Shown: positions 1-9,400 of the stretch, piece after piece
How positions within the stretch are numbered: the stretch's first letter is position 1
How the letters are laid out: each line of letters opens with the position of its first letter
Assembly: GCA_002340095.1 (NCBI GenBank)
Contig: DDKS01000035.1
Span: 82,692-146,691, forward strand
DNA length: 64,000 bases
DNA from: Betaproteobacteria bacterium UBA2592
GTDB lineage: Bacteria > Pseudomonadota > Gammaproteobacteria > Burkholderiales > Rhodocyclaceae
Direction: 5' to 3'
Program-made: the position numbers and the translations under genes
Notes under the pieces: model-generated
The model's database searches: none
Told to the model about the DNA's origin: nothing
The model's input: only the letters and a program-made list of their open reading frames with translations

Positions 1-2586
1 ACGGCGCTCCCCGCCCTGCCCGGGCAAGGGCAGGGCGAAGGCGAAGTCCCGGGGAGCCAGCGTCGCCATGACCTGGGCGATGGCCTCGTCGAGCTGCTGC
101 GCTACCGCATCGGGCAGGAAAGCGCGGTAGTCCCGCCCCAGTTGTTCCTGCAGGTTGTCGAAGCAGCCCAGGAACCCCCGGGGCTGATGCACCTCACGCA
201 AAAACCCCGAGGCATCCAGGGCCAGCAAGAGGTCGGTCATGGAGGCGATCAGGGTGCGCTGCCGGGCCTCGGCTGCCCGCAGGGCCTGCTCCACGCGCTT
301 GCGGGCCGAAATGTCGGTATGGGTCCCCAGCAGCCGCACCGGCTCCCCGTTTTCCCAGGCCACGGCGCGCCCCCGGCCCTCGAGCCAGATCCAGCTGTCG
401 TCGGCGCGGCGGATGCGGAATTCCACGGAAAAGCCCTCGGCCCTGCCGATATGGGCCTGGACTTTGGCCATGACCTGCCCGATGTCCTCGGGGTGGACCA
501 TCTGCTGGAACACATCGATACTGAGCGCAAAGGCATCCGGCGCATAGCCCAGCATCTCGTAGGAGCGGGCATCCCAGATCACCTTGCCGCCAGGCACATC
601 CCACTCCCACATGCCCTGGTCGATGGCCGCCAGAACCTGACGGTAACGCTCCGAGGTACGCGCGAGGGTTTCCTCCGCCTCCTTGGCCGCCGTGATGTCC
701 AGATGGGTGCCCACCGCCCGGACCGGCTGCCCGGCCGCGTCACGCTCCATCACCTTGCCCCGGTCGAGGACCCAGATCCAGTGCCCATCCTTGTGCCGCA
801 GCCGGTGCTCGCACCCATAGGCCGAGATACGCCCCTCCAGATGCGGCCGGAGGGCTGCCTCCACCCGGGCCTTGTCGTCGGGATGCACCAGCAGCTCCCA
901 GGAAGAGACATGGGGCGGAACCTCCTCCAGGGTATACCCGATCATGGCGGCCCAGCGCTCGTTGAAAACCACCCGGCCACTCGGGATATGCCAGTCCCAC
1001 AGCCCCAGATCGGCACCCTCCAGGGCCAGCTCCACCCGCTCTTCCTGCTCCTTGAGCCGCGCTTCCAGCTCCATCCGCTCGGTCTGGTCGATCAGGTAGC
1101 CGCGCACCTGGCGCAACATGCCCCGGCTATCCCATTCCGCCACGGTGAAGTCGTAAACCCAGCGCACCCCACCGTTCTTGTGCAAGAGCCGGTAGCGCTG
1201 CTCCCAGCTCGCCTCACCCCGGGCAAGGCAGTCCTTGACTTCCTCGGCCACCCTGGGGCGATCCTCCGGATGGATGAAAGCGACGAAATCCTTGTCCGCC
1301 GCCTGCATCTCCTCCGGGGTATACCCCAGCACCTGGCGGACGTTCTCGGAAACGTAGCGCACCGGCCATCCCCCCTCCGGCGCCCACACCAGGGTCAGCA
1401 CCGGCCCGCCGACGAACAGGCGGCGCTCGTCCTCCAGGGCCTGGGTGGCCTCGCGGATCCGGGCCTCGAGCCGCCGCTGGGTAAGCCCCAAGCCCCAGAA
1501 GACGAGCCCGGTCAGCACCAGGAAGGAGGCCGCCCCTCCCCAGAGGATCCGGTCTTCCAGGCGGGATTGCTCGAGCAGAACATGGGTCCGGTCTACCCAG
1601 ATGGCCACCGACCCCACATGGGCGCGCTGCGGGTCTTTCTCGTGCAAATAATCGTGGAGCGGGTAGCGGATCATCTGGTAGTCCCGCCCCTCCCAGGCAA
1701 ACAGGTAAGTGTCCAACGCCCCCTGCAAAGGCCGCAGAATGTCGCCCTGGTTCATCCATTCCTTTATCTCCGGACGCGAGCTCGCCTCCAGATAGCACTT
1801 GCAGCCGCCTTCGCTGGGAAGCCCGTTGAGCCGGAGAAAATCCTGCCAGACGTTCTTGTCCACATGCTCTTGCTTGAGCAGGATGGCGAAGCCAACGCCG
1901 AGCATCGCGTCGAGCCGGGCCAACTGGGTGTCGAAGGACGTGCCGGCTTCCACCACCCCGATCTGCGGATGGCCGGGCGCCCGCTCGTCGCGCACCGCCA
2001 CCACCCCGCGCACACCGGAATAGACGCGGCCGGTTTCAAAACCGGTGCGGGACCGGCCGTCCCGGTTGACGTCCTCGATGATGTGGCGCACGCCATCCAT
2101 GCGGTCCCCGAACTTCTCCGGCATGTGCACCCGCAGGAAGGACAAAGAACCCGGCCCCAGGTGGAAATGCAGCTGGCGCAGGGCGAACTGCTCCTGCATC
2201 GATTGCCACTGGGGTGCCAAATGGGTGAGCAAGGCGGCACGGGCCCGCGCCGCCCGCGCACCACCGGGACCGCCCCCTTCGGCCAGCACCGCGTCACGCC
2301 CTTCCCGGAACAGGCGCTGCACCTGGGGATCGGCGGCCACCATGGCGGCCAAGGTGAGCATGTGCTGCTCGATGTCATCGAGGGCTACCGCAAAAGCCGA
2401 TTGCAAGCGCACGGCCTCGCTTTGCAAGCGGTCCTGCAACTGCTCCCGGCTCCACTGCAGGCCCAGCCAGGTCATGCTGGCCGTCAGGAAGGCGAGCGCC
2501 AGCAGCGAGATGAGGAAAGTTCGCCAAAAGGCACTCTCACCGGCCTGACGCGCCGGAACGGACGGAAGTTCGTGATGCAAAGACAT
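1..2586 (-). CDS. Membrane-bound multi-PAS sensor protein (3' end beyond window)
   Basis: The frame is open from an ATG at 2586 down to base 1, so at least 862 codons are present and the C-terminus is missing. A hydrophobic segment at about residues 22-43 and a second at about 342-360 bracket a roughly 300-residue region that should be periplasmic and resembles a double-Cache sensor (inference from layout). At least three PAS modules follow, at about residues 390-500, 510-640 and 650-770, recognisable from repeated GYTPEE/GYTLEE/GYAPDA and HPED/HPDD motifs and from DIT/DIS exits. A fourth PAS begins near 790. The output domain (histidine kinase, GGDEF or EAL) lies outside the window, so the reaction cannot be stated. 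It starts 24 nt after kup on the same strand and may be co-transcribed with it. Confidence 0.8.
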   Translation of the reverse strand, partial: MSLHHELPSVPARQAGESAFWRTFLISLLALAFLTASMTWLGLQWSREQLQDRLQSEAVRLQSAFAVALDDIEQHMLTLAAMVAADPQVQRLFREGRDAVLAEGGGPGGARAARARAALLTHLAPQWQSMQEQFALRQLHFHLGPGSLSFLRVHMPEKFGDRMDGVRHIIEDVNRDGRSRTGFETGRVYSGVRGVVAVRDERAPGHPQIGVVEAGTSFDTQLARLDAMLGVGFAILLKQEHVDKNVWQDFLRLNGLPSEGGCKCYLEASSRPEIKEWMNQGDILRPLQGALDTYLFAWEGRDYQMIRYPLHDYLHEKDPQRAHVGSVAIWVDRTHVLLEQSRLEDRILWGGAASFLVLTGLVFWGLGLTQRRLEARIREATQALEDERRLFVGGPVLTLVWAPEGGWPVRYVSENVRQVLGYTPEEMQAADKDFVAFIHPEDRPRVAEEVKDCLARGEASWEQRYRLLHKNGGVRWVYDFTVAEWDSRGMLRQVRGYLIDQTERMELEARLKEQEERVELALEGADLGLWDWHIPSGRVVFNERWAAMIGYTLEEVPPHVSSWELLVHPDDKARVEAALRPHLEGRISAYGCEHRLRHKDGHWIWVLDRGKVMERDAAGQPVRAVGTHLDITAAKEAEETLARTSERYRQVLAAIDQGMWEWDVPGGKVIWDARSYEMLGYAPDAFALSIDVFQQMVHPEDIGQVMAKVQAHIGRAEGFSVEFRIRRADDSWIWLEGRGRAVAWENGEPVRLLGTHTDISARKRVEQALRAAEARQRTLIASMTDLLLALDASGFLREVHQPRGFLGCFDNLQEQLGRDYRAFLPDAVAQQLDEAIAQVMATLAPRDFAFALPLPGQGGERR

Positions 2587-2610
2587 GGCAGCAAGCGTAA
2601 AGCGCGACCC

Positions 2611-4497
2611 TTAAAGCACGACCTGAGTGCCCAACTCGACCACCCGGTTGGACGGGATGTTGAAGAAGGCGGTGACACTGCCCGCGTTGCGAAACAGGGC
2701 CACGAAGATTTTCTCACGCCAGAGGGACATTTCCGAACCCAAACGCGGAATCAGGGTTTCCCGGCCGATGAAATAGGAGGTTTCGAGCGGTTCGAGGGCC
2801 AGGCCCGCTTCGCGGCACTGGGCAAGCGCCCGGGGCAGGTCGGTCTCATCCTTGAACCCGTACTGGACGATGACCTGCCAGAAATTCTCGTCGAGCCGCC
2901 GCACCTCCACCCGGTCGATCTCGGGCACATAGGGCACGTCGAAGAACTGCACCGAAACCACCACCACCCGCTCGTGCAGGATCTTGTTGTGCATCAGGTT
3001 ATGCAGCAGGGCGTGCGGCACGCTCTGCGGGTCGGCACTGAGGAAGACGGCGGTGCCGGGCACCCGCAACGGCATGTCGGCAGACAAGGCAGCAATGAAG
3101 GGGCGCAGCGCCAGGCGCTCCCCGGCCAGGCGCCGCTGCAACAGGTCCCGGCCCTCCTTCCAGGTGGTCATGAGCACGAAGATCACCACGCCCGCCACCA
3201 GCGGAAACCAGCCGCCATCGGGAATCTTGAGAATGTTGGCGGCCAGGAAGGTCAGCTCCACCGCCAGGAAGCAGGCGAACAGGAGGCCGGCCCGAATCCA
3301 GCCCCAACCCCATACCCGCGCCGCGACCACCATGGCGAGCAAGGAGGTGATGACCATGTCGCCGGTCACGGCGATGCCGTAGGCCGCCGCTAGGTTGTTG
3401 GAGGAACCAAAGCCCAGCACCAGCACCATCACCGCCAGCATCAGGCCCCAGTTGACCGCCGGCAGGTAGATTTGCCCCTGCCGTTCGGAAGTGTGGGTCA
3501 CTTCCAGGCGCGGCAGGAAACCCAGCTGCATGGCCTGGCGGGTGACGGAGAAGGCCCCGGAGATGACCGCCTGGGAGGCAATGACCGTGGCCAGGGTGGC
3601 CAGGCCCAGCAGGGGATAGAGGGCCCACCCGGGCGCCATCAGATAAAAGGGATTGGCCGCCGCTTCCGGGTGATCCAGGAGTAAAGCGCCCTGGCCGAAG
3701 TAGTTGAGCATCAGGGCCGGCAGCACGAAGGCAAACCAGGCCCGCTGGATGGGCTTGCGGCCAAAATGGCCCATGTCGGCGTAAAGGGCCTCGGCCCCGG
3801 TCACGGCCAGCACCACGTTGCCCATGGCCACCAGGGCCATGGCGCGGTTGTGGACCATGAATTCCAGCGCGTAGGCAGGATGCATCGCCGCCAGCACATG
3901 GGGGTTGGCCATGATCTGGCTGATGCCGAGCAGCCCCAGCACCGAAAACCAGATCAGCATCACCGGCCCGAAGGCCCGCCCGACCAGGGCCGTGCCGTGA
4001 TGCTGGACATAAAACAGCAAGAACAGCACCCCCAGGGTAACGGGCAGCACGGCCTGATGCAGGGCAGGGGCCACCACCTCCAGACCTTCGACGGCGGAAA
4101 ATACCGAAATGGCCGGCGTCACCATGCCATCGCCGTAGAACATGGCAGCCCCGAGCACGCCCAGCACCAGGATGACCTTGTGCGACCGCCCCTCGGGCCG
4201 GGTGCCGTGCAGAGCCAGGGCGATCATGGCCATGATTCCCCCTTCGCCCCGGTTGTCGGCGCGCATGATGAACACCACGTACTTGATCGAGACGATGACG
4301 ATCAGCGCCCAGAAGAACAAGGAGAGGCTGCCGAGGATGTTGGCTTCGTCCAGGGCAATCGGGTGATTGCCGGCGAAGACCTCCTTCATGGCGTAGAGGG
4401 GGCTGGTGCCGATGTCGCCATACACCACGCCCAGGGCGCCCAGGCACAAGGCCGCCAGCTGCCGGCCACGGGCTTCGGATGTGTGGGCGTGATGCAT
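2611..4497 (-). CDS. kup: Low-affinity potassium transport protein Kup
   Basis: This 628-residue protein matches the Kup/HAK/KUP potassium uptake family in length and motifs. The N-terminus has GVVYGDIGTSPLY, the family hallmark, followed by about twelve hydrophobic segments and a hydrophilic C-terminal domain of about 170 residues (with FLSADPQSVPHALLHN). Kup imports K+ with protons across the inner membrane. The start at 4497 has a GAGGGG ribosome site a few bases upstream. The upstream neighbour is the HDOD gene, 68 nt away, and the downstream neighbour is the PAS sensor. No key motif appears to be missing. Confidence 0.95.
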   Translation of the reverse strand: MHHAHTSEARGRQLAALCLGALGVVYGDIGTSPLYAMKEVFAGNHPIALDEANILGSLSLFFWALIVIVSIKYVVFIMRADNRGEGGIMAMIALALHGTRPEGRSHKVILVLGVLGAAMFYGDGMVTPAISVFSAVEGLEVVAPALHQAVLPVTLGVLFLLFYVQHHGTALVGRAFGPVMLIWFSVLGLLGISQIMANPHVLAAMHPAYALEFMVHNRAMALVAMGNVVLAVTGAEALYADMGHFGRKPIQRAWFAFVLPALMLNYFGQGALLLDHPEAAANPFYLMAPGWALYPLLGLATLATVIASQAVISGAFSVTRQAMQLGFLPRLEVTHTSERQGQIYLPAVNWGLMLAVMVLVLGFGSSNNLAAAYGIAVTGDMVITSLLAMVVAARVWGWGWIRAGLLFACFLAVELTFLAANILKIPDGGWFPLVAGVVIFVLMTTWKEGRDLLQRRLAGERLALRPFIAALSADMPLRVPGTAVFLSADPQSVPHALLHNLMHNKILHERVVVVSVQFFDVPYVPEIDRVEVRRLDENFWQVIVQYGFKDETDLPRALAQCREAGLALEPLETSYFIGRETLIPRLGSEMSLWREKIFVALFRNAGSVTAFFNIPSNRVVELGTQVVL

Positions 4498-4565
4498 GGG
4501 CGACCCCTCGGGTAGTGCTGCGCAAGCGGCTGGCGGCCCCAGCCGGTGGATGGCTGGCCCCGGGC

Positions 4566-5414
4566 TCAGGCCCCGAGGGCCTGCTTCAGGGAAGTGACCT
4601 CCTCCTCCGACTCGGCGATGACCTCCTGGAGGGTGGCCGCATCGAAGATACCGGCCAGCATGGAAGTATCCACCTCCCCGTCCAGTTCCTTGTCACGCCA
4701 GGAAGACACGGTATTGGCGATCTTGTTGGCCACATAGAGCACATCCGAGAGGCTCTTTACCTCCGTGATCTCCCGGTCCTGCTCGTGTTCCTGCACGGCC
4801 TGCAACACCGTTTCCGGCTGGCCCAGGGCCGACAGCAGGGCGTGGCCGATATTGTCATGCCAGCCCACCAGCAGGGCGTGCAGTTCCTCCTTGTCCTGCA
4901 CCAGCTCCGGGAAATGGGCCGCCCGGGACAGCAGGTAGAAGACGCCGATGTCGTGCACCAGGCCGGCAAACATGGCCTCATCCCCGTTGATCCGCGCCAT
5001 CTTGCGGGCCAGCACCCGGCACAGGGCCGCCACATGGGCGGTGTGCTCCCAGAGCCGCCGGGAAATGGCCTCGAAGGCCTGCATCTGCTTGGACTGGAGC
5101 AACTGCTCCATGGCCACGGCGAAGGAAACGGTGCGCACCGCCTCCATGCCCACCCGGACGATGGCTGTCTTCACGTCCGCCACCTCACGGCCCGAAGGAT
5201 TGAGGGCGGCCGAATTGGCCATGCGGATGATCTTGGCGCTCATGAGCGGCTCGGCCCCCACCAGCTTGGCCAGTTGCTCCACGTTCAGGTTGGGATTCTT
5301 CAGGGCCGTACGCACCTGGAAGGTGATGTCCAGGAAGGTGGGAAAGGTGACTTCATCCCCGGACAGATCCCGGGCAATGTCTTCGAGAATCTTGAAGGCT
5401 ACAGGACTGGTCAT
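4566..5414 (-). CDS. HDOD domain signalling protein
   Basis: This 282-residue soluble protein carries an HDOD domain, a non-catalytic relative of HD phosphohydrolases. It covers about residues 20-215, with FPTFLDIT, LNVEQLAKLVGAEPLMSAKI, an HTAHVA helix and GLVHDIGVFYLL. HDOD proteins act as signalling scaffolds, often in c-di-GMP or motility circuits, which fits the many GGDEF/EAL proteins in this window, but no partner can be named from sequence. The C-terminal 60 residues are acidic and helical. It stands alone upstream of kup. Confidence 0.85.
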   Translation of the reverse strand: MTSPVAFKILEDIARDLSGDEVTFPTFLDITFQVRTALKNPNLNVEQLAKLVGAEPLMSAKIIRMANSAALNPSGREVADVKTAIVRVGMEAVRTVSFAVAMEQLLQSKQMQAFEAISRRLWEHTAHVAALCRVLARKMARINGDEAMFAGLVHDIGVFYLLSRAAHFPELVQDKEELHALLVGWHDNIGHALLSALGQPETVLQAVQEHEQDREITEVKSLSDVLYVANKIANTVSSWRDKELDGEVDTSMLAGIFDAATLQEVIAESEEEVTSLKQALGA

Positions 5415-5488
5415 GACCGAACTCGCTAAATTCCAAGGATGGATTATCCCAGTTCGCTAGCGGGCATCAAACCCTTTCCTGCCGTCTT

Positions 5489-6121
5489 TTACCCGGCCGC
5501 CGTTTCCGGCTGCCCGATTGCAACGCCCCCGTCCAGCAGGGCCTCCAGATAGGCGAAGGTGGCGCAGGCCGTCCGGCACGCCCGCTCGCCCTCCTCGCCT
5601 GCCGCCGGCCACCTTGCGAGGCAGGCGAGGAAATCGCGCCAACGCGCCGGCGTATCGGCACCGTAGGCGGCAAAAAAACGGGCCCCGGCCTCCGGCGTCA
5701 GCCCCAGGTGGCGTTCCAGATGAGGCGCGATCACCTGCCCCCCCAGGGTGGCGCCTTCCAGGGGGTAGAGCACGCCCAGCAGATCCCCCGGGCTGTCGAT
5801 GTCGGGGCAGACGGCCCCGGCGGGGGCCCGGGCCAGGGGCTGGTCGCCGAACCAGTCCAGATCCTGCTCCAGCCAGCCCAGCTTGCGCCGGCCGGCATAG
5901 TCGAACACCCCGGGATGCCGCGCAAGCCAGGCCAGGATGCGCCCCTCCAGGGCGGCATAGCCATGGGCGTAGCGGCACAGCACCTCACGGTAGGTGGCCA
6001 GGCGGTAGCCGGGCCGGGTCAGCCCGGCCAGCAGGGGGTGATGGTTGAGGCGCACATGGGCCGCCTGCGTGGCCCGGCGCAGGGCCTGATGCAGATCGGC
6101 CGGAACGAGGGCGTCTTTCAT
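5489..6121 (-). CDS. bphO: Biliverdin-producing heme oxygenase (BphO-like)
   Basis: The predicted 210-residue protein has the bacterial heme oxygenase pattern. A histidine near the N-terminus (LRRATQAAHVRLNHHPLL) fits the proximal heme ligand, and there is a GVLYPLEGATLGGQVI segment and an acidic C-terminal helix. Heme oxygenase opens heme to biliverdin, CO and iron. The start at 6121 is preferred over an upstream ATG at 6286 because GGGAAGCAGG precedes it and homology begins there. It is divergent from the CheB/CheR-GGDEF-EAL gene and the phytochrome, the usual setting for a BphO that supplies chromophore to a bacteriophytochrome. A role in iron acquisition from heme is the alternative. Confidence 0.85.
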   Translation of the reverse strand: MKDALVPADLHQALRRATQAAHVRLNHHPLLAGLTRPGYRLATYREVLCRYAHGYAALEGRILAWLARHPGVFDYAGRRKLGWLEQDLDWFGDQPLARAPAGAVCPDIDSPGDLLGVLYPLEGATLGGQVIAPHLERHLGLTPEAGARFFAAYGADTPARWRDFLACLARWPAAGEEGERACRTACATFAYLEALLDGGVAIGQPETAAG

Positions 6122-6438
6122 CCTGCTTCCCTCATGGCGAAGGCGCGCAGCCGCGCCAAAAGATCGAAAGTCCACATATCGCCTCCGGCTCGCGCGATGG
6201 GCATGGAACACTGCCGCCCGTTTTTCTTGCGGCTTTTTGCGCCGATGATCATCGGCCCTGCCGCAGCGCAGCTTACACCGGCGCATCCAGCCCGTCCATG
6301 ACCCCGCCCCCTTCTGCCAAGGACGACGTGCCTATGCTAAATTGCCTAGAAAAACGGCCTGAACGACGGAATTTTCCGCCCATCGCCCTGATGGCGCGTT
6401 GCTCACGGCTCTAGCCCCCTCCGCAACAAGGCAGGCAC

Positions 6439-9400
6439 ATGAACAGCAGCGACAAAACCTACATCGTCGGCATCGGCGCCTCTGCCGGCGGCCTGGAAGC
6501 CATCAGCCAATTGATCGGGCACCTGAAGTCGGACATGCCTTGCGCCTTCGTGGTGCTGCAGCACCTTTCCCCCAGCCACCGCAGCATGATGGTGGAAATC
6601 CTGGGGCGGGAAACCTCCCTCGCCGTGCGAGAGGCACACCAGGGGGATCAGCCCCAAGCGGGCAGCATCTACGTGGTCCCCTCCAACTACAACGCCCTGC
6701 TCAAGGACGGCCGCCTGCATTTGGTCACCGCCCCACCGGAGGTTGTGCCCAAACCCTCGATCAACCAGTTCCTCATCTCCTTGGCCGCCGAGGAGGGAGA
6801 ATCCGCCGTCGGCATCGTGCTGTCCGGCACCGGCTCCGACGGCGTGGCCGGACTACGGGCGATCCAGGCGGCCGGTGGTTTCACCCTGGTGCAGTCGCCC
6901 GAGTCCGCCAAGTACGACGGGATGCCCCGCGCCGCCCTCGATGCCGGCGTGGCGGACCATGTGCTGCCCCCGGAGGGCATCGCGGCACGCCTGGCGCAAC
7001 TGCTCGAACTGCCGCCGCAGGAAAACGATCCGGCCCCCCCGGATCTGCTCGACCGCCTGCTACGCCGCCTGCAGGACAAGCTGCAGTTTGATTTTTCTGG
7101 CTACAAGACCGGCACCTTGATGCGCCGCATCCGCCGGCGCGAGGTGGCGACGGGCAATCCGGACCTGGCCAGCTACCTGAACTGGGTGGAGCGGAACCCG
7201 GCCGAGCTGGACCTGCTGGCCCGGGACATCCTGATCTCCGTGACCGCCTTCTTCCGGGACCGGGATGCCTTTGAAACCCTGCGCCAGGGCATCCAGGACA
7301 TCTGCGCCCGCAAGGCGCCGGGCAGCGAGATCCGGGTCTGGGTGGCAGGCTGCGCCAGCGGCGAGGAGGCCTATTCCATCGCCATCCTGTTCGCCGAAGC
7401 CCTGGGAGAACGCGCGCTCCAGTACCGGGTCCAGATCTTCGCCACCGACATCGACGACGAGGCCCTCAACGTGGCCCGGCGCGGCCTCTATCCGGCCGCC
7501 TCCCTGGCCGAGATCCCGGGCGAACTCCTGGCCCGCCATTTCCGCCCGGTCAATCAGGCCTACGAGGCGGCCAAGCATCTGCGCGACATGGTGGTGTTCG
7601 CCCGCCACAACCTGGTGTCGGACCCGCCCTTCCTGCGGCTCGACATCGTTTCCTGCCGCAATGTGCTGATCTATTTCGACGCACCGCTCCAGGCCCGGGT
7701 GCTGCAAACTTTCCACTTCGGCCTGGCCAAGGAAGGGTTGCTCTTCCTGGGGCGCTCCGAGAGCGTGGCCCAGGCCGAACAGCTGTTCCGCAAGCGCGGC
7801 GAAGGCAGCAGCCTCCCCAGCCCCGGTCCCGCGGCCCTGCTGCGCACACCAACACAGCGGCGCGACCGCCGCATCGACCTGCTGCTGACAGGACTGGTCC
7901 AGCACCTCGACCTGACCGCCCTGCTCTGCGACACGGAAGGCAGCATCCAGCACTCGGTGGGCCGGGTGGAACATTACCTGCAGTTTCCGGCGGGCACGGC
8001 CCGCCTGAGCCTGTTCGACGCGGTGGTGGAGGAGCTGCGGGGCGAAATGCTGACCCTGGTGCACCGCTGCCATAAGAGCGGCAAGCCCCAGCGCGGCCGA
8101 CGGCGCAAGGTGGGCCGGGAATGGGTGCGGGTCCAGGTGCATCCCCTGCAGGAAGAAGGCGCCAGCTGCCTGCTGGTACTGCTGCTGCCCGAGCGCACCG
8201 GCAAGGTCGAGGAAGCCCCCCCGCCCCTGGCTGACCGCGGCGTGGAGGACGAACTGGTGGCCACCCGGGAGCATCTCCAGACCCTGGTGGAGGAAATGGC
8301 CACCGCCAACGAGGAAATGCAGGCCCTGAACGAGGAAGCCCAGGCCTCCAACGAGGAACTGCAAGCCACCAACGAAGAGCTGGAAGCTGCCAACGAGGAA
8401 CTGCAGGCCACCAACCAGGAGCTGGTGAGCCTCAACGAGGAACTCAACGTCAAGACCCAGGCCCTCACGCAGCTGACGGCCGAGTATGCCCACCTTTACG
8501 ATGCGCTGCAGTTTCCTGTTCTGGTATTCGACCGCGCCGCCCGGCTCAAGCGCTTCAACACCCCGGCCTCGCGTCGCTTCGACCTGCGCCCGACGATGCT
8601 GCATCAGCACGTCTCCCGCCTGCGCCTGAATCTGGAAGGCGCGGACCTGGCCGACATGTTCGAACAGGTGCTGGCTCGCGCCGACCGGGAAGAGGCGCAA
8701 GTGCGCCAAGAAGGTCGCACCCTGCGCCTGGCCGTGACGCCGGATCTGGACCCAGCGGGCCAGGTCAGCACGCTGGTCGTCACGCTGATCGACATCACCG
8801 AGATCACCCAGGCCCTCGAACAGCTTTCGGAATCCCAGGCCAACCTCACGGCGCTGATGGAGAAAACCACGGTCAATTTCGCCATGAAGAACAGCACGGG
8901 CGCTTACGTCTATGCCAACCGACGTATGCTCGACTATTTCGCCCTGGACGAGGATTACGTCGGCAAAACCGACTTTCAGCTTTTCCCCGACAAGCTCGCT
9001 GCCGATTTCTGGGCCCTGGACCTGGCTTCCCTGCGCGAACGCCAGCCCATGACGGGAGAGCACCAGATCGAACGCAACGGGGAACGCCATGTGCTGCGCA
9101 GCGTGCACCAGACCCTGTTCGATGCGCAGGGCAAGCCCACCGCCTTCATCGTCGAGGCCGAGGACATCACCGACCGCAAACATGCCGAGGAACAGATGCG
9201 CATCACCGCCCGGGTATTCGACCAGGCCGGCGAAGCCATCGTGGTCACCGACGGGCGCGGCATCATCCAGACGGTCAACAGCGCCTTCACCAACATCACC
9301 GGCTACCGGTACGAAGAGGCCGTGGGGCAGCACACCACCCTGCTCAAGTCCGGCCGCCACAGCCAGGAGTTCTACCAGCAGATGTGGCAGGCCCTCGAGC

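Noticed and set aside
142..3393. A 1083-codon plus-strand open frame, and similar long frames opposite kup, pccA, mcm, aceE and others
   Set aside because: They run antisense to recognisable genes, cross gene boundaries and encode low-complexity His/Gly/Gln/Arg-rich residues, as expected from high-GC codon bias.
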